DNA of 64,000 nt from Vibrio sp. Isolate34 (GTDB lineage Bacteria; Pseudomonadota; Gammaproteobacteria; Enterobacterales; Vibrionaceae), in NCBI RefSeq assembly GCF_022397915.1, contig NZ_JAKEUO010000013.1, positions 98,110-162,109 on the forward strand. The letters are read 5' to 3'. This document shows, in pieces, positions 28,254 through 37,460 of this stretch. The first letter of the stretch is position 1. Each line of letters starts with the position of its first letter. The notes under the pieces are model-generated. The model was given only the letters and a program-made list of their open reading frames with translations, searched no databases and was not told the origin of the DNA. The position numbers and the translations under genes are program-made.

Positions 28254-29722
28254 TAATCAGTTACCTCGGCATCATCTTCTTCTAGTTGTTCAAGAGTGAA
28301 CGGGAACGTCAAAATGTCATTGAGGCTGACAGTCGGTTTGGAACCTTTTAATCCCTTTCTATGCCATGGATAGATATCAAGCATGGTGCTCAGCGTTTGG
28401 AAGGTTTGTTCTGCGGCTTCGCCTTTCTCGGAAAGCATAAGCGCGACACGTTCAGAACTTAGCCTTGCGATGAAGTCATTCTGGTTACATAAAGCATGAG
28501 CAATCTCGGTACAGACATCTAAGTAATCAGTATCGACATGATGGAACATAATAATGCTGTGGTTTGAACGCTTAAGTTCTGTTTTGAAGAGCACTAGTTG
28601 CTCCCACCAAAATGTTTCTGAAACGACATAAGATAGGTGATTCTCTGGGTCGTACTCGTGTTGGCCACGAATACGGTTAATCAGTTTTCGCGCTCTCTGT
28701 TCTAGTTGGCGTTTTGAACTTCGCGCTTTATCTAGTCCCACACGTGTCGTTTGCTCTTTGAGCATGCCGATAGAATATTGACGATATTTTTTAAAGGCGA
28801 CGAGTGCGGCTTGGAAGTCTTGGTTTTCTTCCGCAACCAAGGATTGTTGGTAACAGATTTGGCTCAGCAACTCCCCATTATCGAACTTGTTTGCGGATTG
28901 TTCTGCGAGCCTCAGTAATTCCGCCGCTTGTTCTGGCCTTTTTCTCAGGAGCTCCAATCTAGCTCGGCTGATGTATGAGTGCGCCTTCATCCATATTAGG
29001 TTGTGTTCAACTGCCAGATTGTGCGCTTTAGCAGTGGCGCGCTCTGCGTCATCTAAGCGCTCAAGACCAATTAGGGCAAGGCCTCGGAAGTCCCACACCT
29101 CAGCATGCCAAGTGTTATCTTTATGGTCTTTTAATGCTTCTTCTGCACCGTCTAATACCGATAGCATTTCAACATAGTTGTTGAGCAGGTAGTAATCCCA
29201 CGCGAGCAGTATTCTGGCTTTACCCTCTAACCAACCAATGCGACTGTTGTTAGCCACTTTAACGGCAAGTTGGTGGGTCGAGCGGGCTAGTATATATTCA
29301 TGGGTCATCCGCCAAATGTTGCCGAGACCGATGAGGCATTCGATCTGTATTTCGACTTCATCAACTAATGCTGACTGCTCTAAGGCATTGATCCAAAACT
29401 GTTGGGCGGAGTAATACTTGGCTTGTCCCCAGAACTGGAGCGCATGTAAGTGGAGGATTTCAGGGAGAAAAAGATCGGTGTCTAATCGGTTTTGCCGCTT
29501 GTAGGCTTCTTTGATGTATTTTAAACCTTTCTGGTAATCCATTAGGTTCCAACAACATCTTACCATTAACATCAGCGACTGGATCGCGCCCTCTTCAAAC
29601 AGAACTTGCTCAGATCTGACGAGGCATTGTTGGGCAATCTCGAGGATCACCAATGGCTCAGAGTCAACACGAGTTTTGAGTTTTTCTAATTCTGTTTCAA
29701 GAAGGTACTGATTTTTGTCCAA
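28253..29722 (-). CDS. TPR protein with degenerate GGDEF-like C-terminus
   Basis: A 489-residue protein translated just before, and coupled to, the TPR-GGDEF gene. Residues 1-330 are TPR-like (for example CLIGLGNIWRMTHEYILARSTHQ, AHSYISRARLELLRKRPEQAAELLRLAEQ). The C-terminal 120 residues align by pattern with a GGDEF domain: SETFWWEQLVLFKTELKRS for the LTGLxNRR helix, HSIIMFHHVDTDYL for the metal-binding strand, and IARLSSERVALML where the active RFGGEEFLVIL would be. The signature is lost (LSSER), so it cannot be a cyclase; it may be a regulatory partner. The start is a TTG (29722), so the exact N-terminus is uncertain. The alignment is by eye. Confidence 0.8.
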   Translation of the reverse strand: MDKNQYLLETELEKLKTRVDSEPLVILEIAQQCLVRSEQVLFEEGAIQSLMLMVRCCWNLMDYQKGLKYIKEAYKRQNRLDTDLFLPEILHLHALQFWGQAKYYSAQQFWINALEQSALVDEVEIQIECLIGLGNIWRMTHEYILARSTHQLAVKVANNSRIGWLEGKARILLAWDYYLLNNYVEMLSVLDGAEEALKDHKDNTWHAEVWDFRGLALIGLERLDDAERATAKAHNLAVEHNLIWMKAHSYISRARLELLRKRPEQAAELLRLAEQSANKFDNGELLSQICYQQSLVAEENQDFQAALVAFKKYRQYSIGMLKEQTTRVGLDKARSSKRQLEQRARKLINRIRGQHEYDPENHLSYVVSETFWWEQLVLFKTELKRSNHSIIMFHHVDTDYLDVCTEIAHALCNQNDFIARLSSERVALMLSEKGEAAEQTFQTLSTMLDIYPWHRKGLKGSKPTVSLNDILTFPFTLEQLEEDDAEVTD

Positions 29723-29908
29723 GACTTAGATCCATGATTATCGAACATATTGATAACACAATCATTATAAGAGTGTAATTTGAGATAAGCACCAATTATC
29801 TTTCTTAGAGCGTCAAAGGAACATCGATCTTTTCTAATTATGGGTGTTACCTCATGTTGTTGCTTTAAAATCAATGAGTTCCCGAATAATTATCTAGAGG
29901 CTTTGTTG

Positions 29909-31378
29909 CTATGAAAGTAGTTGCTTTAGAGTTAATGGCTGCTCTGCTACGCCCAAGCGTTGCGCTGCCGTGAGCCCTTGCTTATCTTGGTAGCACAGAT
30001 TGTGCCAAGCTCTAAATATGTCGAGCAATGGAAGAATGCCCCCAGGACGAAGTTTACGTCTGGGCTCATTGATGAAGCTATCAAATAACAGCTGAAAGCG
30101 CTGTTGATAGAACTTAGTTTGTTGAATTGAGGCCGTGTTAAACCACTGTTTTGGTTCTGGATTGTTACCCGTTAGGTAGCAGATGCCTTTCTGATTATCA
30201 CCTTGGTTAGCAATAGCCCAACGATCTCGCCACCAACTCATATGAACGATGTCGATCTTTTCAAAACTTTGATCGTCTTGCCAGCCTGAATCTTCCTCTA
30301 CATACATAAGGTCAATATTTTGACTCTGAATGCGCGGCAAACATACGCTTAAAGCGGCAGATCTTAGTAATGGATCTTGTGGCATATAGATCGCAACGTG
30401 CTTGTTCTCATCACACATATCAAGCACATGCAGGAAGTGAGCATAAGACGTATAAGGCGGTCGAATGAGCGCCCCTTTTGAAGGGTAGCTAAATGTCGTG
30501 AGATTCCCCATAGGGTCTTCAACATTCCCTCTTGCCAGAATCACTTGATATTGCTGTTCAATACGCTCTTTTAGTTTGTCTGACGGTTGAGGAAGCTCAA
30601 GGTTCGCTTCTGAAGAGTGCTCTTTGGATACAAAGCGCGCCACATCATCATAAGGGTTGTGATCTACATTCCCTGATGGGTCTTCATTTTGTGAGTAATT
30701 AACATGCTGGCAAAGGATATAGCCAGAATGAGCTTCACCGGTCGCTATCCAAACCACACCGTTGTTACTCTGTGGTTGTAAACGCTGATAATGGGAAGCG
30801 AATTGATAGTCTTTGGCATGATTAACCCATCGTGCATCGATCATCGCTAATTTGCGACGGCATCGGCTGGCGATATGGTCAACATGGTCATAGAAAGTTT
30901 TCGGGTTGATCTCTAATTTTCTGCAGATTTCACGTACGGAATAGCCCATGAACAATAAGCCCATGAGGTTCTCTTGAAACTGGAGTTTTTTATTGGATCC
31001 AGACCATTTATCAACGAAGGTTGATTGGCAGTCTTTGCATCGATAACGCTGCCTGTCGCCACTGTAACCGAAGGCATGATAAAGATGTTTGTGGGTATGA
31101 ACCGATAAGCCGAAGTTACCGCAATCATCATTACGACAGGCAGGGAGCCCATCGCTGTGAAGTTGTCTTAGGCGATGAAGTTCGCTTAACACTTCACGAT
31201 TGTTAAGTAAGGGGGGGAAAGCTCCACATTCACGACAAACCATCGCTGGACGCTTAGGGTTAGCGTGTTGCAAAACATACCGTTTTGCATCGCTCAAGCC
31301 AAAGTTGTCACACGCCAATGTTTTACAAAAGTTGAGTTGCAAACCATCCGCATCTTTTGGCAGCTTGTCGTTAGACAC
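29909..31378 (-). CDS. Transposase-like zinc-ribbon protein, probably domesticated
   Basis: A 489-residue protein in which two zinc-ribbon modules of the same plan are seen: C-x4-C-x-NFGLS...C-x2-C (C18/C23 and the later CRECG), then C-x4-C-GNFGLS...CKDC. The second ends RYRCKDCQSTFVD, like the IS1-type InsA zinc finger, and is followed by a helix-turn-helix (MGYSVREICRKLEINPKTFYDH). The C-terminal 300 residues may hold a worn RNase-H/DDE fold, but I cannot assign a catalytic triad. There are no inverted repeats or target duplication nearby, so it looks like a resident gene. The start is GTG 31378 after GAGGGGGAGATC; a TTG at 31456 is less likely because it precedes the deoD terminator. Confidence 0.72.
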   Translation of the reverse strand: MSNDKLPKDADGLQLNFCKTLACDNFGLSDAKRYVLQHANPKRPAMVCRECGAFPPLLNNREVLSELHRLRQLHSDGLPACRNDDCGNFGLSVHTHKHLYHAFGYSGDRQRYRCKDCQSTFVDKWSGSNKKLQFQENLMGLLFMGYSVREICRKLEINPKTFYDHVDHIASRCRRKLAMIDARWVNHAKDYQFASHYQRLQPQSNNGVVWIATGEAHSGYILCQHVNYSQNEDPSGNVDHNPYDDVARFVSKEHSSEANLELPQPSDKLKERIEQQYQVILARGNVEDPMGNLTTFSYPSKGALIRPPYTSYAHFLHVLDMCDENKHVAIYMPQDPLLRSAALSVCLPRIQSQNIDLMYVEEDSGWQDDQSFEKIDIVHMSWWRDRWAIANQGDNQKGICYLTGNNPEPKQWFNTASIQQTKFYQQRFQLLFDSFINEPRRKLRPGGILPLLDIFRAWHNLCYQDKQGLTAAQRLGVAEQPLTLKQLLS

Positions 31379-31402
31379 GATCTCCCCCTCGGGATTATTT
31401 GA

Positions 31403-31424
31403 GCAGCCAAGTGAGCTTGGCTGC
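31403..31424 (-). terminator. Hairpin after deoD
   Basis: Perfect stem GCAGCCAAG / CTTGGCTGC (31403-31411, 31416-31424) with a 4-base loop; no strong T run. It lies 37 bases beyond the deoD stop and 24 bases before the GTG start of the next gene. Confidence 0.6.
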
Positions 31425-31460
31425 GGGGTAACGCTTTTCAATGTATCTTTTATCAAATCG

Positions 31461-32171
31461 TTAGATGTTGATTGCTGTCTCTAGAGCAACTTTCATCATG
31501 TCGTTGAAAGACTTTTGACGCTCTTCAGAGCTTAGTTTCTCGCCACGGATGATGTGGTCAGATACTGTTAGGATAGTCAGTGCTTTAGCACCAAGGTCTG
31601 CAGCAACGCCGTAGATACCAGCTGCTTCCATATCAACACCTAGGATGCCTAGTTTTTCCATTTTTTCGAAAAGGTCAGCTTCTGGAGTGTAGAAAAGGTC
31701 TGCAGAGAATACGTTACCAACTTTAACTGGAACTTCTTGTGCACGAGCTTGGTTTACTGCTTCTTCTAGAAGACCGAAATCAGCGATAGCAGCGAAGTCG
31801 TGGTTGTTGAAACGAATGCGGTTTACTTTTGAGTCAGTAGAAGCACCCATACCGATAACAACGTCCATTAGTTTAACGTCGTCACGTACTGCGCCACAGC
31901 TACCTACACGAATAACGTTTTTCACACCGTACTCAGCGATTAGCTCGTGTACGTAGATGCAGCATGATGGGATACCCATACCGTGGCCCATTACAGAAAC
32001 TTTCTTACCTTTGTAAGTGCCTGTGTAGCCAAACATATTGCGAACGTCACAAACTTGCTTCACGTCATCAAGGAATGTTTCAGCAATGTATTTTGCGCGA
32101 AGCGGGTCGCCTGGCATAAGTACTGTTTCTGCGAAATCACCAGCTTGAGCATTAATATGAGGTGTAGCCAT
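31461..32171 (-). CDS. deoD: Purine nucleoside phosphorylase, DeoD type
   Basis: A 236-residue enzyme that splits purine (deoxy)ribonucleosides with phosphate. The family start ([31 protein letters not shown]) and the motif [17 protein letters not shown] are present, and [28 protein letters not shown] holds the catalytic Asp and ribose-site Glu. Length is like the E. coli enzyme (239). The ATG follows GGAGAACGACC. In vibrios a second deoD lies with deoABC on the larger chromosome, as I recall, so this may be the chromosome II copy. Confidence 0.95.
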   Translation of the reverse strand: MATPHINAQAGDFAETVLMPGDPLRAKYIAETFLDDVKQVCDVRNMFGYTGTYKGKKVSVMGHGMGIPSCCIYVHELIAEYGVKNVIRVGSCGAVRDDVKLMDVVIGMGASTDSKVNRIRFNNHDFAAIADFGLLEEAVNQARAQEVPVKVGNVFSADLFYTPEADLFEKMEKLGILGVDMEAAGIYGVAADLGAKALTILTVSDHIIRGEKLSSEERQKSFNDMMKVALETAINI

Positions 32172-32518
32172 GGTCGTTCTCCAAAGTTTAAACGGTAATT
32201 ATAGGAACAGAATTTAATCAATTACCGATTCTGTTGAATTGAATTCGTTTTGTTGAGGCAATATTAGCGAGTTAAAACGAGGCTCCATGAGATACCTGTC
32301 ACAAAATGGGTCTACCCATAGTGTTTTATTGTTATTGATAACCAAATGTGTTGAAACCTTAAAGGCAATCGATTTTGTGTGGGTAAATCGCTTTGTATCA
32401 GCAGAAGGGAAGGTCTATTGAGAGAGAAAGGGATATGAATTTAGCGGTAACTAACCGTTGTCGCGACGTTTAATCAGCGATAATCTAAACTTTGATAAAA
32501 GACAAACCAAGGAATTGT
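32172..32518. other. deoD-ldt divergent intergenic region
   Basis: About 350 bases holding both promoters. I see no clear CytR/DeoR or CRP dyad, no RNA and no gene; no element can be supported. Confidence 0.4.
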
Positions 32519-33493
32519 ATGTCGTATTGTGCTAGCTCGACGCCTTTACATGCTATGAAAACTCGATTACGTAAGATCGCTTCGCGTGCTGTGCGAACCG
32601 CTTTAATTGCTGGAGGGATGACTTCATCGTGGGTGTATGCTGCTACGTTTGAGTTGCCTCCAGCGGAAAGTCGCATTGTAGGCAGAATACAGCAACACGA
32701 AGTCGCAGCAGGTGAAACTTTAGCGATTATTGCAAAGCAGTACGATATTGGCTTTCTCTCTTTAATGGCGGCAAATAAGGGCGTTGATCCTTTTCTTCCT
32801 GCTGAAGGCTACGTGTTAAGTATTCCTAGCCGTTTAATTCTGCCGGATACCCCAAGAAAAGGCATTGTCATTAACCTTGCCGAATTAAGGCTGTATTACT
32901 TTGAGCCTGAGAAGAATCAGGTGCATGTGTTCCCTGTCGGGATTGGTCGAGTTGGGCGCGATACGCCAGAAATGATCACTAAGATAAGTCAAAAGAGACC
33001 TAATCCTACTTGGACGCCGCCTAAGTCGATCCGTGATGAGTATTTAGAGAAAGGTATCGAATTACCGAGAGTGGTGCCAGCCGGGCCTGAAAACCCACTG
33101 GGCGAATACGCAATGCGACTGGCTTATGGCGCTGGGGATTATTTGATCCACGGTACCAACAAAGATTTTGGAATAGGTTTGCGAGTAAGCTCTGGCTGTA
33201 TCCGAATGGAGCCTAAGGATATTGAATGGCTATTCGAACAAGTGAATCGTGGTGAACAAGTCACGATCATTAATGAGCCGATTAAAGTGTCGCTCGAACC
33301 GGATAGAAGTGTGTTTGTTGAAGCGCACGAACCATTGACGAGAAGCGACGGTTCTAAGAAGTCTCTAAAAATTCCGGTTGAATTGAAATGGTGGCTTGAA
33401 GACGCTGATCTTCCTAACTCAAAAGCGAAAGCGGTTATCTTTGCGCAAAACGGTGTGCCTGTTGAGATCGCACCACCTGTGATTGAGTTTTAA
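32519..33493 (+). CDS. Periplasmic L,D-transpeptidase (YkuD) with LysM
   Basis: A 324-residue exported enzyme. A signal peptide (about 40 residues, MKTRLRKIASRAVRTALIAGG core) is followed by a LysM domain (HEVAAGETLAIIAKQYDIGFLSLMAANKG) and a YkuD domain with the catalytic motif HGTNKDFGIGLRVSSGCIRM, whose Cys is the nucleophile. Such enzymes make 3-3 cross-links or attach Lpp to peptidoglycan. I start at the ATG at 32519 because AAGGA sits at the right distance; a TTG frame begins at 32492 and an ATG at 32555. It is convergent with an Lpp-type gene, a likely substrate. Confidence 0.93.
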   Translation: MSYCASSTPLHAMKTRLRKIASRAVRTALIAGGMTSSWVYAATFELPPAESRIVGRIQQHEVAAGETLAIIAKQYDIGFLSLMAANKGVDPFLPAEGYVLSIPSRLILPDTPRKGIVINLAELRLYYFEPEKNQVHVFPVGIGRVGRDTPEMITKISQKRPNPTWTPPKSIRDEYLEKGIELPRVVPAGPENPLGEYAMRLAYGAGDYLIHGTNKDFGIGLRVSSGCIRMEPKDIEWLFEQVNRGEQVTIINEPIKVSLEPDRSVFVEAHEPLTRSDGSKKSLKIPVELKWWLEDADLPNSKAKAVIFAQNGVPVEIAPPVIEF

Positions 33494-33565
33494 TTCGATA
33501 GTTTTTGGGAAAGCGTTATGGCTTTCCTCTCTCCCTTATCTTCATTTTCTTTATTCCAAATAAAA

Positions 33566-33591
33566 GCACCACTTCCGTCAAGAGGTGGTGC
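33566..33591. terminator. Bidirectional terminator between ldt and lpp
   Basis: Stem GCACCAC / GTGGTGC with a longer imperfect core, T-rich sequence on the minus side, between convergent genes. Confidence 0.6.
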
Positions 33592-33658
33592 CTATCTAAT
33601 TACTGCTTTTTACTTTTACGACTTATTTGATCTAAAGCTAGTAGCGCTTATATCTCAA

Positions 33659-33925
33659 CTACTTCGTGTAAGACTCTGCAATGTTGTCGATACGGTCGTT
33701 AGCACGGTCCGCTTCTTCTTTCGCTGCCATTGCGGCTGCTTCTGCTTCTTGAGCCTTCATTTCAGCAGCTGCTTTGTCACTCTTAAGTGCTTCAACTTCG
33801 CTTGTTAGTTGAGCGACTTGGTTAGTTAGTTGATCCATTTCTGACACTGCAGCTTCTTCTGGCTCTGAAGAACAACCGGCTAAAATGAAAACTGAGGCTG
33901 CAGCTGCGATTAACGTCTTATTCAT
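33659..33925 (-). CDS. lpp: Lpp-type major outer-membrane lipoprotein
   Basis: An 88-residue prolipoprotein: signal peptide, lipobox LAGC with the acylated Cys, then an acidic alanine/heptad-rich helix (MDQLTNQVAQLTSEVEALKSDKAAAEMK...) that should form a trimeric coiled coil. The protein ends in YTK; the terminal Lys is the residue that L,D-transpeptidases join to diaminopimelate in E. coli Lpp (ending YRK). The ATG at 33925 follows AGGAG; a longer frame starts at 33991 but has no signal character. An L,D-transpeptidase gene converges on it. Confidence 0.92.
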   Translation of the reverse strand: MNKTLIAAAASVFILAGCSSEPEEAAVSEMDQLTNQVAQLTSEVEALKSDKAAAEMKAQEAEAAAMAAKEEADRANDRIDNIAESYTK

Positions 33926-34286
33926 AAGAACTCCTTGCTTATTTATCATCAAAAGATGCGCTATACATTCTTTATCATATAGTCGCTTCAATAATGATTG
34001 TAGCGACTAATTTTTTAACTGCAAAAACAATAACTAAAGAAATTGCTAAATTTTTGAGCTAATTAGCTCAGTATCACGATCTGTCTCATTTATGAGATGG
34101 GAGATTTGACCTCCGATTTTAAGAGGTTTAGCGCAGCCATCCCTTTGTTAGCAATACATAGAATGTTCTAGCTAACGACAGATAAAGAGATAAATTTAAT
34201 GTGATCTCTATCCTTATAAAGTACTTTCGCGGTATCATGTCGCGTTAAATTAATTTTATTCAATACCATCATGACTGGAGAGTCCT
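33926..34286. other. lpp-helicase divergent intergenic region with palindromes
   Basis: About 360 bases, no gene. It holds a perfect 14-base palindrome GAGCTAATTAGCTC (34056-34069) and TCTCAT-TT-ATGAGA (34084-34097) with 14 bases between. They may be operators or RNA stems; no known regulator site is recognised. Confidence 0.5.
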
Positions 34287-35618
34287 TTGCACTTTAAAGA
34301 TTTAGGCTTAGATAATCGCTTACTGAAGAACTTAAAACATTACGACTTTAAGAAAGCGACAGAGATCCAATCGAAAGCGATCCCTGTTGCTATTGCCGGT
34401 AAGGATCTATTGGCTTCATCAAAAACGGGTTCAGGTAAAACATTGGCGTTTGTGTTGCCAATGATTCACAAAGCATTAAAAACCAAAGCGTTTTCTGCTC
34501 GTGATCCTCGTGGTGTAATTTTGGCTCCTACTCGTGAGCTGGCTAAGCAAGTTTACGGTGAATTACGTAGCATGCTAGGTGGTTTGTCTTACGAAGCGGC
34601 GCTTATCTTGGGTGGCGAGAACTTTAACGACCAAGTTAAAGCACTGCGTAAGTACCCTCGTTTTATCGTTGCGACTCCAGGCCGTCTTGCTGACCACTTA
34701 GAACATCGTTCATTGTTTCTAGATGGTGTTGAAACGCTAATCCTTGATGAAGCGGACCGTATGCTTGATCTGGGTTTCGCTCCAGAGCTTCGTCGCATTG
34801 CCAATGCAGCTAAACACCGTCGTCGTCAAACGTTGATGTTCTCTGCAACGCTTGATCACGCTGAAGTAAACGGCATTGCTAATGAAATGCTAGATGCACC
34901 TAAGCGTATTTCTGTTGGTGTTTCTAACGAGCAACACTTAGATATCACTCAAAAATTCTACTTATGTGATCACCTAGATCACAAAGAAGCGATTTTAGAC
35001 CGTGTACTGGAAGAAGCTGAATACCGTCAGGTAATGATCTTCACAGCAACACGCGCTGATACTGACCGTTTAACAGATAAGTTGAACGAGAAGAAACTTA
35101 AAGCGGTAGCACTGAGTGGCAACCTAAACCAAACACAACGTAATGCTATTATGAGCCAGTTCGAGCGTGCGGTTTACAAGATCTTGGTAACTACCGATGT
35201 TGCTTCACGTGGTATTGATATTCCAAACGTAAGCCACGTTATCAACTTTGATATGCCTAAGCATACGGAAGAGTACGTGCACCGTGTTGGTCGTACTGGC
35301 CGTGCGGGTAACAAAGGTGATGCGATTTCTTTGGTTGGTCCAAAAGATTGGGACAGCTTCAAGCGTGTTGAGCTTTACCTTCAACAAGATTTGACCTTCT
35401 CTGTACTTGAAGGCCTAAAAGGTAAATTTAAAGGCATTAAGCCACGTAAACCTGCGTTTGCTAAAGGCGGTCCTGCTAAGAAGAAGACCAACACTCAAGC
35501 GAAGAAAACGCCGAAGAAACCAGTTAAGCGCGATAAGAGCTTCCACCAAAATGTGGCCGTGGGTGATACCGTGTTTATCCCTAAGAAGAAAGTCGCACCA
35601 AAAGTGGACGACGAGTAA
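34287..35618 (+). CDS. DEAD-box ATP-dependent RNA helicase (RhlE/SrmB type)
   Basis: A 443-residue helicase with all core motifs: Q motif region, ASSKTGSGKT (I), PTRELA (Ia), DEAD (II), SAT (III), then ARGIDIPNV-type motif (SRGIDIPNVSHVINFD) and HRVGRTGR (VI). The C-terminal 60 residues are Lys-rich (GGPAKKKTNTQAKKTPKKP), likely binding RNA. It unwinds RNA in ribosome assembly or decay, often induced by cold. The start is a TTG at 34287, 5 bases after TGGAGAG; no in-frame ATG is better placed. Confidence 0.93.
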   Translation: MHFKDLGLDNRLLKNLKHYDFKKATEIQSKAIPVAIAGKDLLASSKTGSGKTLAFVLPMIHKALKTKAFSARDPRGVILAPTRELAKQVYGELRSMLGGLSYEAALILGGENFNDQVKALRKYPRFIVATPGRLADHLEHRSLFLDGVETLILDEADRMLDLGFAPELRRIANAAKHRRRQTLMFSATLDHAEVNGIANEMLDAPKRISVGVSNEQHLDITQKFYLCDHLDHKEAILDRVLEEAEYRQVMIFTATRADTDRLTDKLNEKKLKAVALSGNLNQTQRNAIMSQFERAVYKILVTTDVASRGIDIPNVSHVINFDMPKHTEEYVHRVGRTGRAGNKGDAISLVGPKDWDSFKRVELYLQQDLTFSVLEGLKGKFKGIKPRKPAFAKGGPAKKKTNTQAKKTPKKPVKRDKSFHQNVAVGDTVFIPKKKVAPKVDDE

Positions 35619-35662
35619 TCACCAGCAGTTTTAAAGTGTTTGCTGGTAAAAATGACATAAAT

Positions 35663-35692
35663 AAAAACCGCCAATATTAGGCGGTTTTTTTG
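35663..35692 (+). terminator. Intrinsic terminator of the helicase gene
   Basis: Perfect stem AAAAACCGCC / GGCGGTTTTT with a 7-base loop and a T tail. It may also serve the convergent hemolysin gene. Confidence 0.85.
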
Positions 35693-35732
35693 TATCTCGA
35701 CCTTGGCTAAGCCAATAGTTTTCGATATATAT

Positions 35733-36983
35733 CTAGAAATCGAACGTCGAGAACGAATACGACAAGATGTGGTCGGCAATGTATTTATGAGTAGCAGTGG
35801 TTGGGTGTGTCACGCCCCAGAATACATAGCTGTCTGAACCATAGGTGGCACAGTCATTGGTTAAGCTGTGGCTTCGCAAATAGTCAGCGGCTGAGCTTCT
35901 ATTGAGATCAAGACAAGCGTCACTCGCATTTCTAAAGCCATGTTGTTCAGGATTATCAGTAATGCTAGCGAACAATGAACTCGCATCGAACAACACCACG
36001 TTTTTCCCCATGCTTTGGTAATACTCAGCTTGTGCTTTAATGAACTGGTTGAACTCTAAGATCTTTCCTCGGACTTTGATGATCTCTTGCTCGGTTGAAT
36101 ATTTGAATTGTGGTGCTTTTGTCGCATCGGGCAATGTGAAGAGTAAGATATGGTTCGCACCAGATTCGGTTAGTCGGATAAGAGCGCTGCTGAAATCGGC
36201 TTTCACATCGGCGACTTCTCGATCGTAATTCATAAAGTCATTGAGCCCAAACTCGAGCGTAAACAGGGAGTTTTCAGGACGATAGTTTTTAGCGACTTTC
36301 ATGTAGGTTAAGTAGGAAGTGACTTGGTCATAGACACCTGTCAGCGCGACATATTGGTTAGTGCCTGCCGCACCGCCAACAGCCCAGTTATAAAGTGGAA
36401 CGTCTTTGGCTTTAGCTAAATATTCCGTCCAAACCAAACCGTTTGAGAAGTGCCCCAGAAACCATGAATTCGCATTGGGGAAAACCCATTGAGAGCCGTT
36501 AAATAGATTCCCAGTATCAGAAAGGCTATCACCAAAAGTAACAATACGATTAATGGTATTGGCTTGAACTACGTTATCGTTGGTCCAGATTGAATGGTTG
36601 TAAGAGAAGCGATTGTTTGCGGCAAAATAGGTGATGTCAGCGACGTCATGCTGGATGTCGAGCGTTTCTTCACAGCGCTGTTTGATTTCAGATTGCGGGG
36701 CATCGCTGTAGAACATGTTTTTGAATGAAACGGAAGACCACCAATATCCTTTTATCGTGTAATAGTCCCCGTTTTCTCTTTCAGCCCATTTCCAATCGGT
36801 AGCTGCAGAGTCATGCGACGCATCGGTTCGATACCAACATCGAACGTAAGAGTAAGTTTCTGAGCCTTGCGTACTAAGCACTTGAGCGGATGTTATCGAT
36901 TCAGGTGTTGGTATTGGGTCTTCAGCGGCATAAGCACCAAAAGGCATGGTTAACGCGAGTATTAAAGCCGTATTTTTTATCAT
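35733..36983 (-). CDS. tlh: Secreted thermolabile hemolysin / GDSL phospholipase
   Basis: A 416-residue SGNH-hydrolase. A signal peptide of about 19 residues precedes an N-terminal domain of about 130 residues typical of Vibrio TLH, then the lipase domain: block I VTFGDSLSDTGN (nucleophile Ser), Gly and Asn in VGGAAGTNQ / LEFGLNDF, and the catalytic His in WGVTHPT. The family cleaves phosphatidylcholine (lecithin) and lyses cells in its presence. The ATG at 36983 follows AAGAGAACACA. It is divergent from a lipase-foldase pair, so secreted lipid-attacking enzymes are clustered here; known TLH length is about 418. Confidence 0.95.
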   Translation of the reverse strand: MIKNTALILALTMPFGAYAAEDPIPTPESITSAQVLSTQGSETYSYVRCWYRTDASHDSAATDWKWAERENGDYYTIKGYWWSSVSFKNMFYSDAPQSEIKQRCEETLDIQHDVADITYFAANNRFSYNHSIWTNDNVVQANTINRIVTFGDSLSDTGNLFNGSQWVFPNANSWFLGHFSNGLVWTEYLAKAKDVPLYNWAVGGAAGTNQYVALTGVYDQVTSYLTYMKVAKNYRPENSLFTLEFGLNDFMNYDREVADVKADFSSALIRLTESGANHILLFTLPDATKAPQFKYSTEQEIIKVRGKILEFNQFIKAQAEYYQSMGKNVVLFDASSLFASITDNPEQHGFRNASDACLDLNRSSAADYLRSHSLTNDCATYGSDSYVFWGVTHPTTATHKYIADHILSYSFSTFDF

Positions 36984-37263
36984 TGTGTTCTCTTTTTTTA
37001 TTTTGAGGTAAGCCAATGGAAACGTTGTTGCTTGTTGATAAGTGAATAACTAAATCACTGGTACGACCTATACATAAAATTAATAATTTACGTCAATACA
37101 TTCAAACTATTGGAGTGTCATTACTGGTATAAATATCAAATTTCCAACGGGTTTATGGTTGATAAATAACGGTTTAAACGCTTGAACGTTTTCCATCGTG
37201 CTTTTGAATTTTGCGAATATGAGGCTGATATTTTAGTGAGTTTATTGAAAGTACGAGTTCATG

Positions 37264-37290
37264 TGATTAATTTAAATGTTAATTTAATCA
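37264..37290. promoter_or_regulatory. 27-bp AT-rich dyad in the tlh-lipase divergent region
   Basis: TGATTAA-n-TTAA...TTAA-n-TTAATCA, an imperfect inverted repeat 170 bases before the lipase start in a 477-base divergent gap. A possible operator, or a nucleoid-protein (H-NS) target. The remainder of 36984-37460 is AT-rich with no gene. Confidence 0.35.
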
Positions 37291-37460
37291 ATTAGTTAAT
37301 GCCTTGGCTTTAAGTCTTGTTCTGTTTGTGTTGATGTTAATCACTACTGTTTAATTCCAGTTCGATCTCACAAATATCGAGTCGTTACTTTCTGCTTTAT
37401 AAAATCATCAACTACGGTTCTTTTGCTCATCGGAGGTCTAATCTGTTTAAGGAAAGAGCA

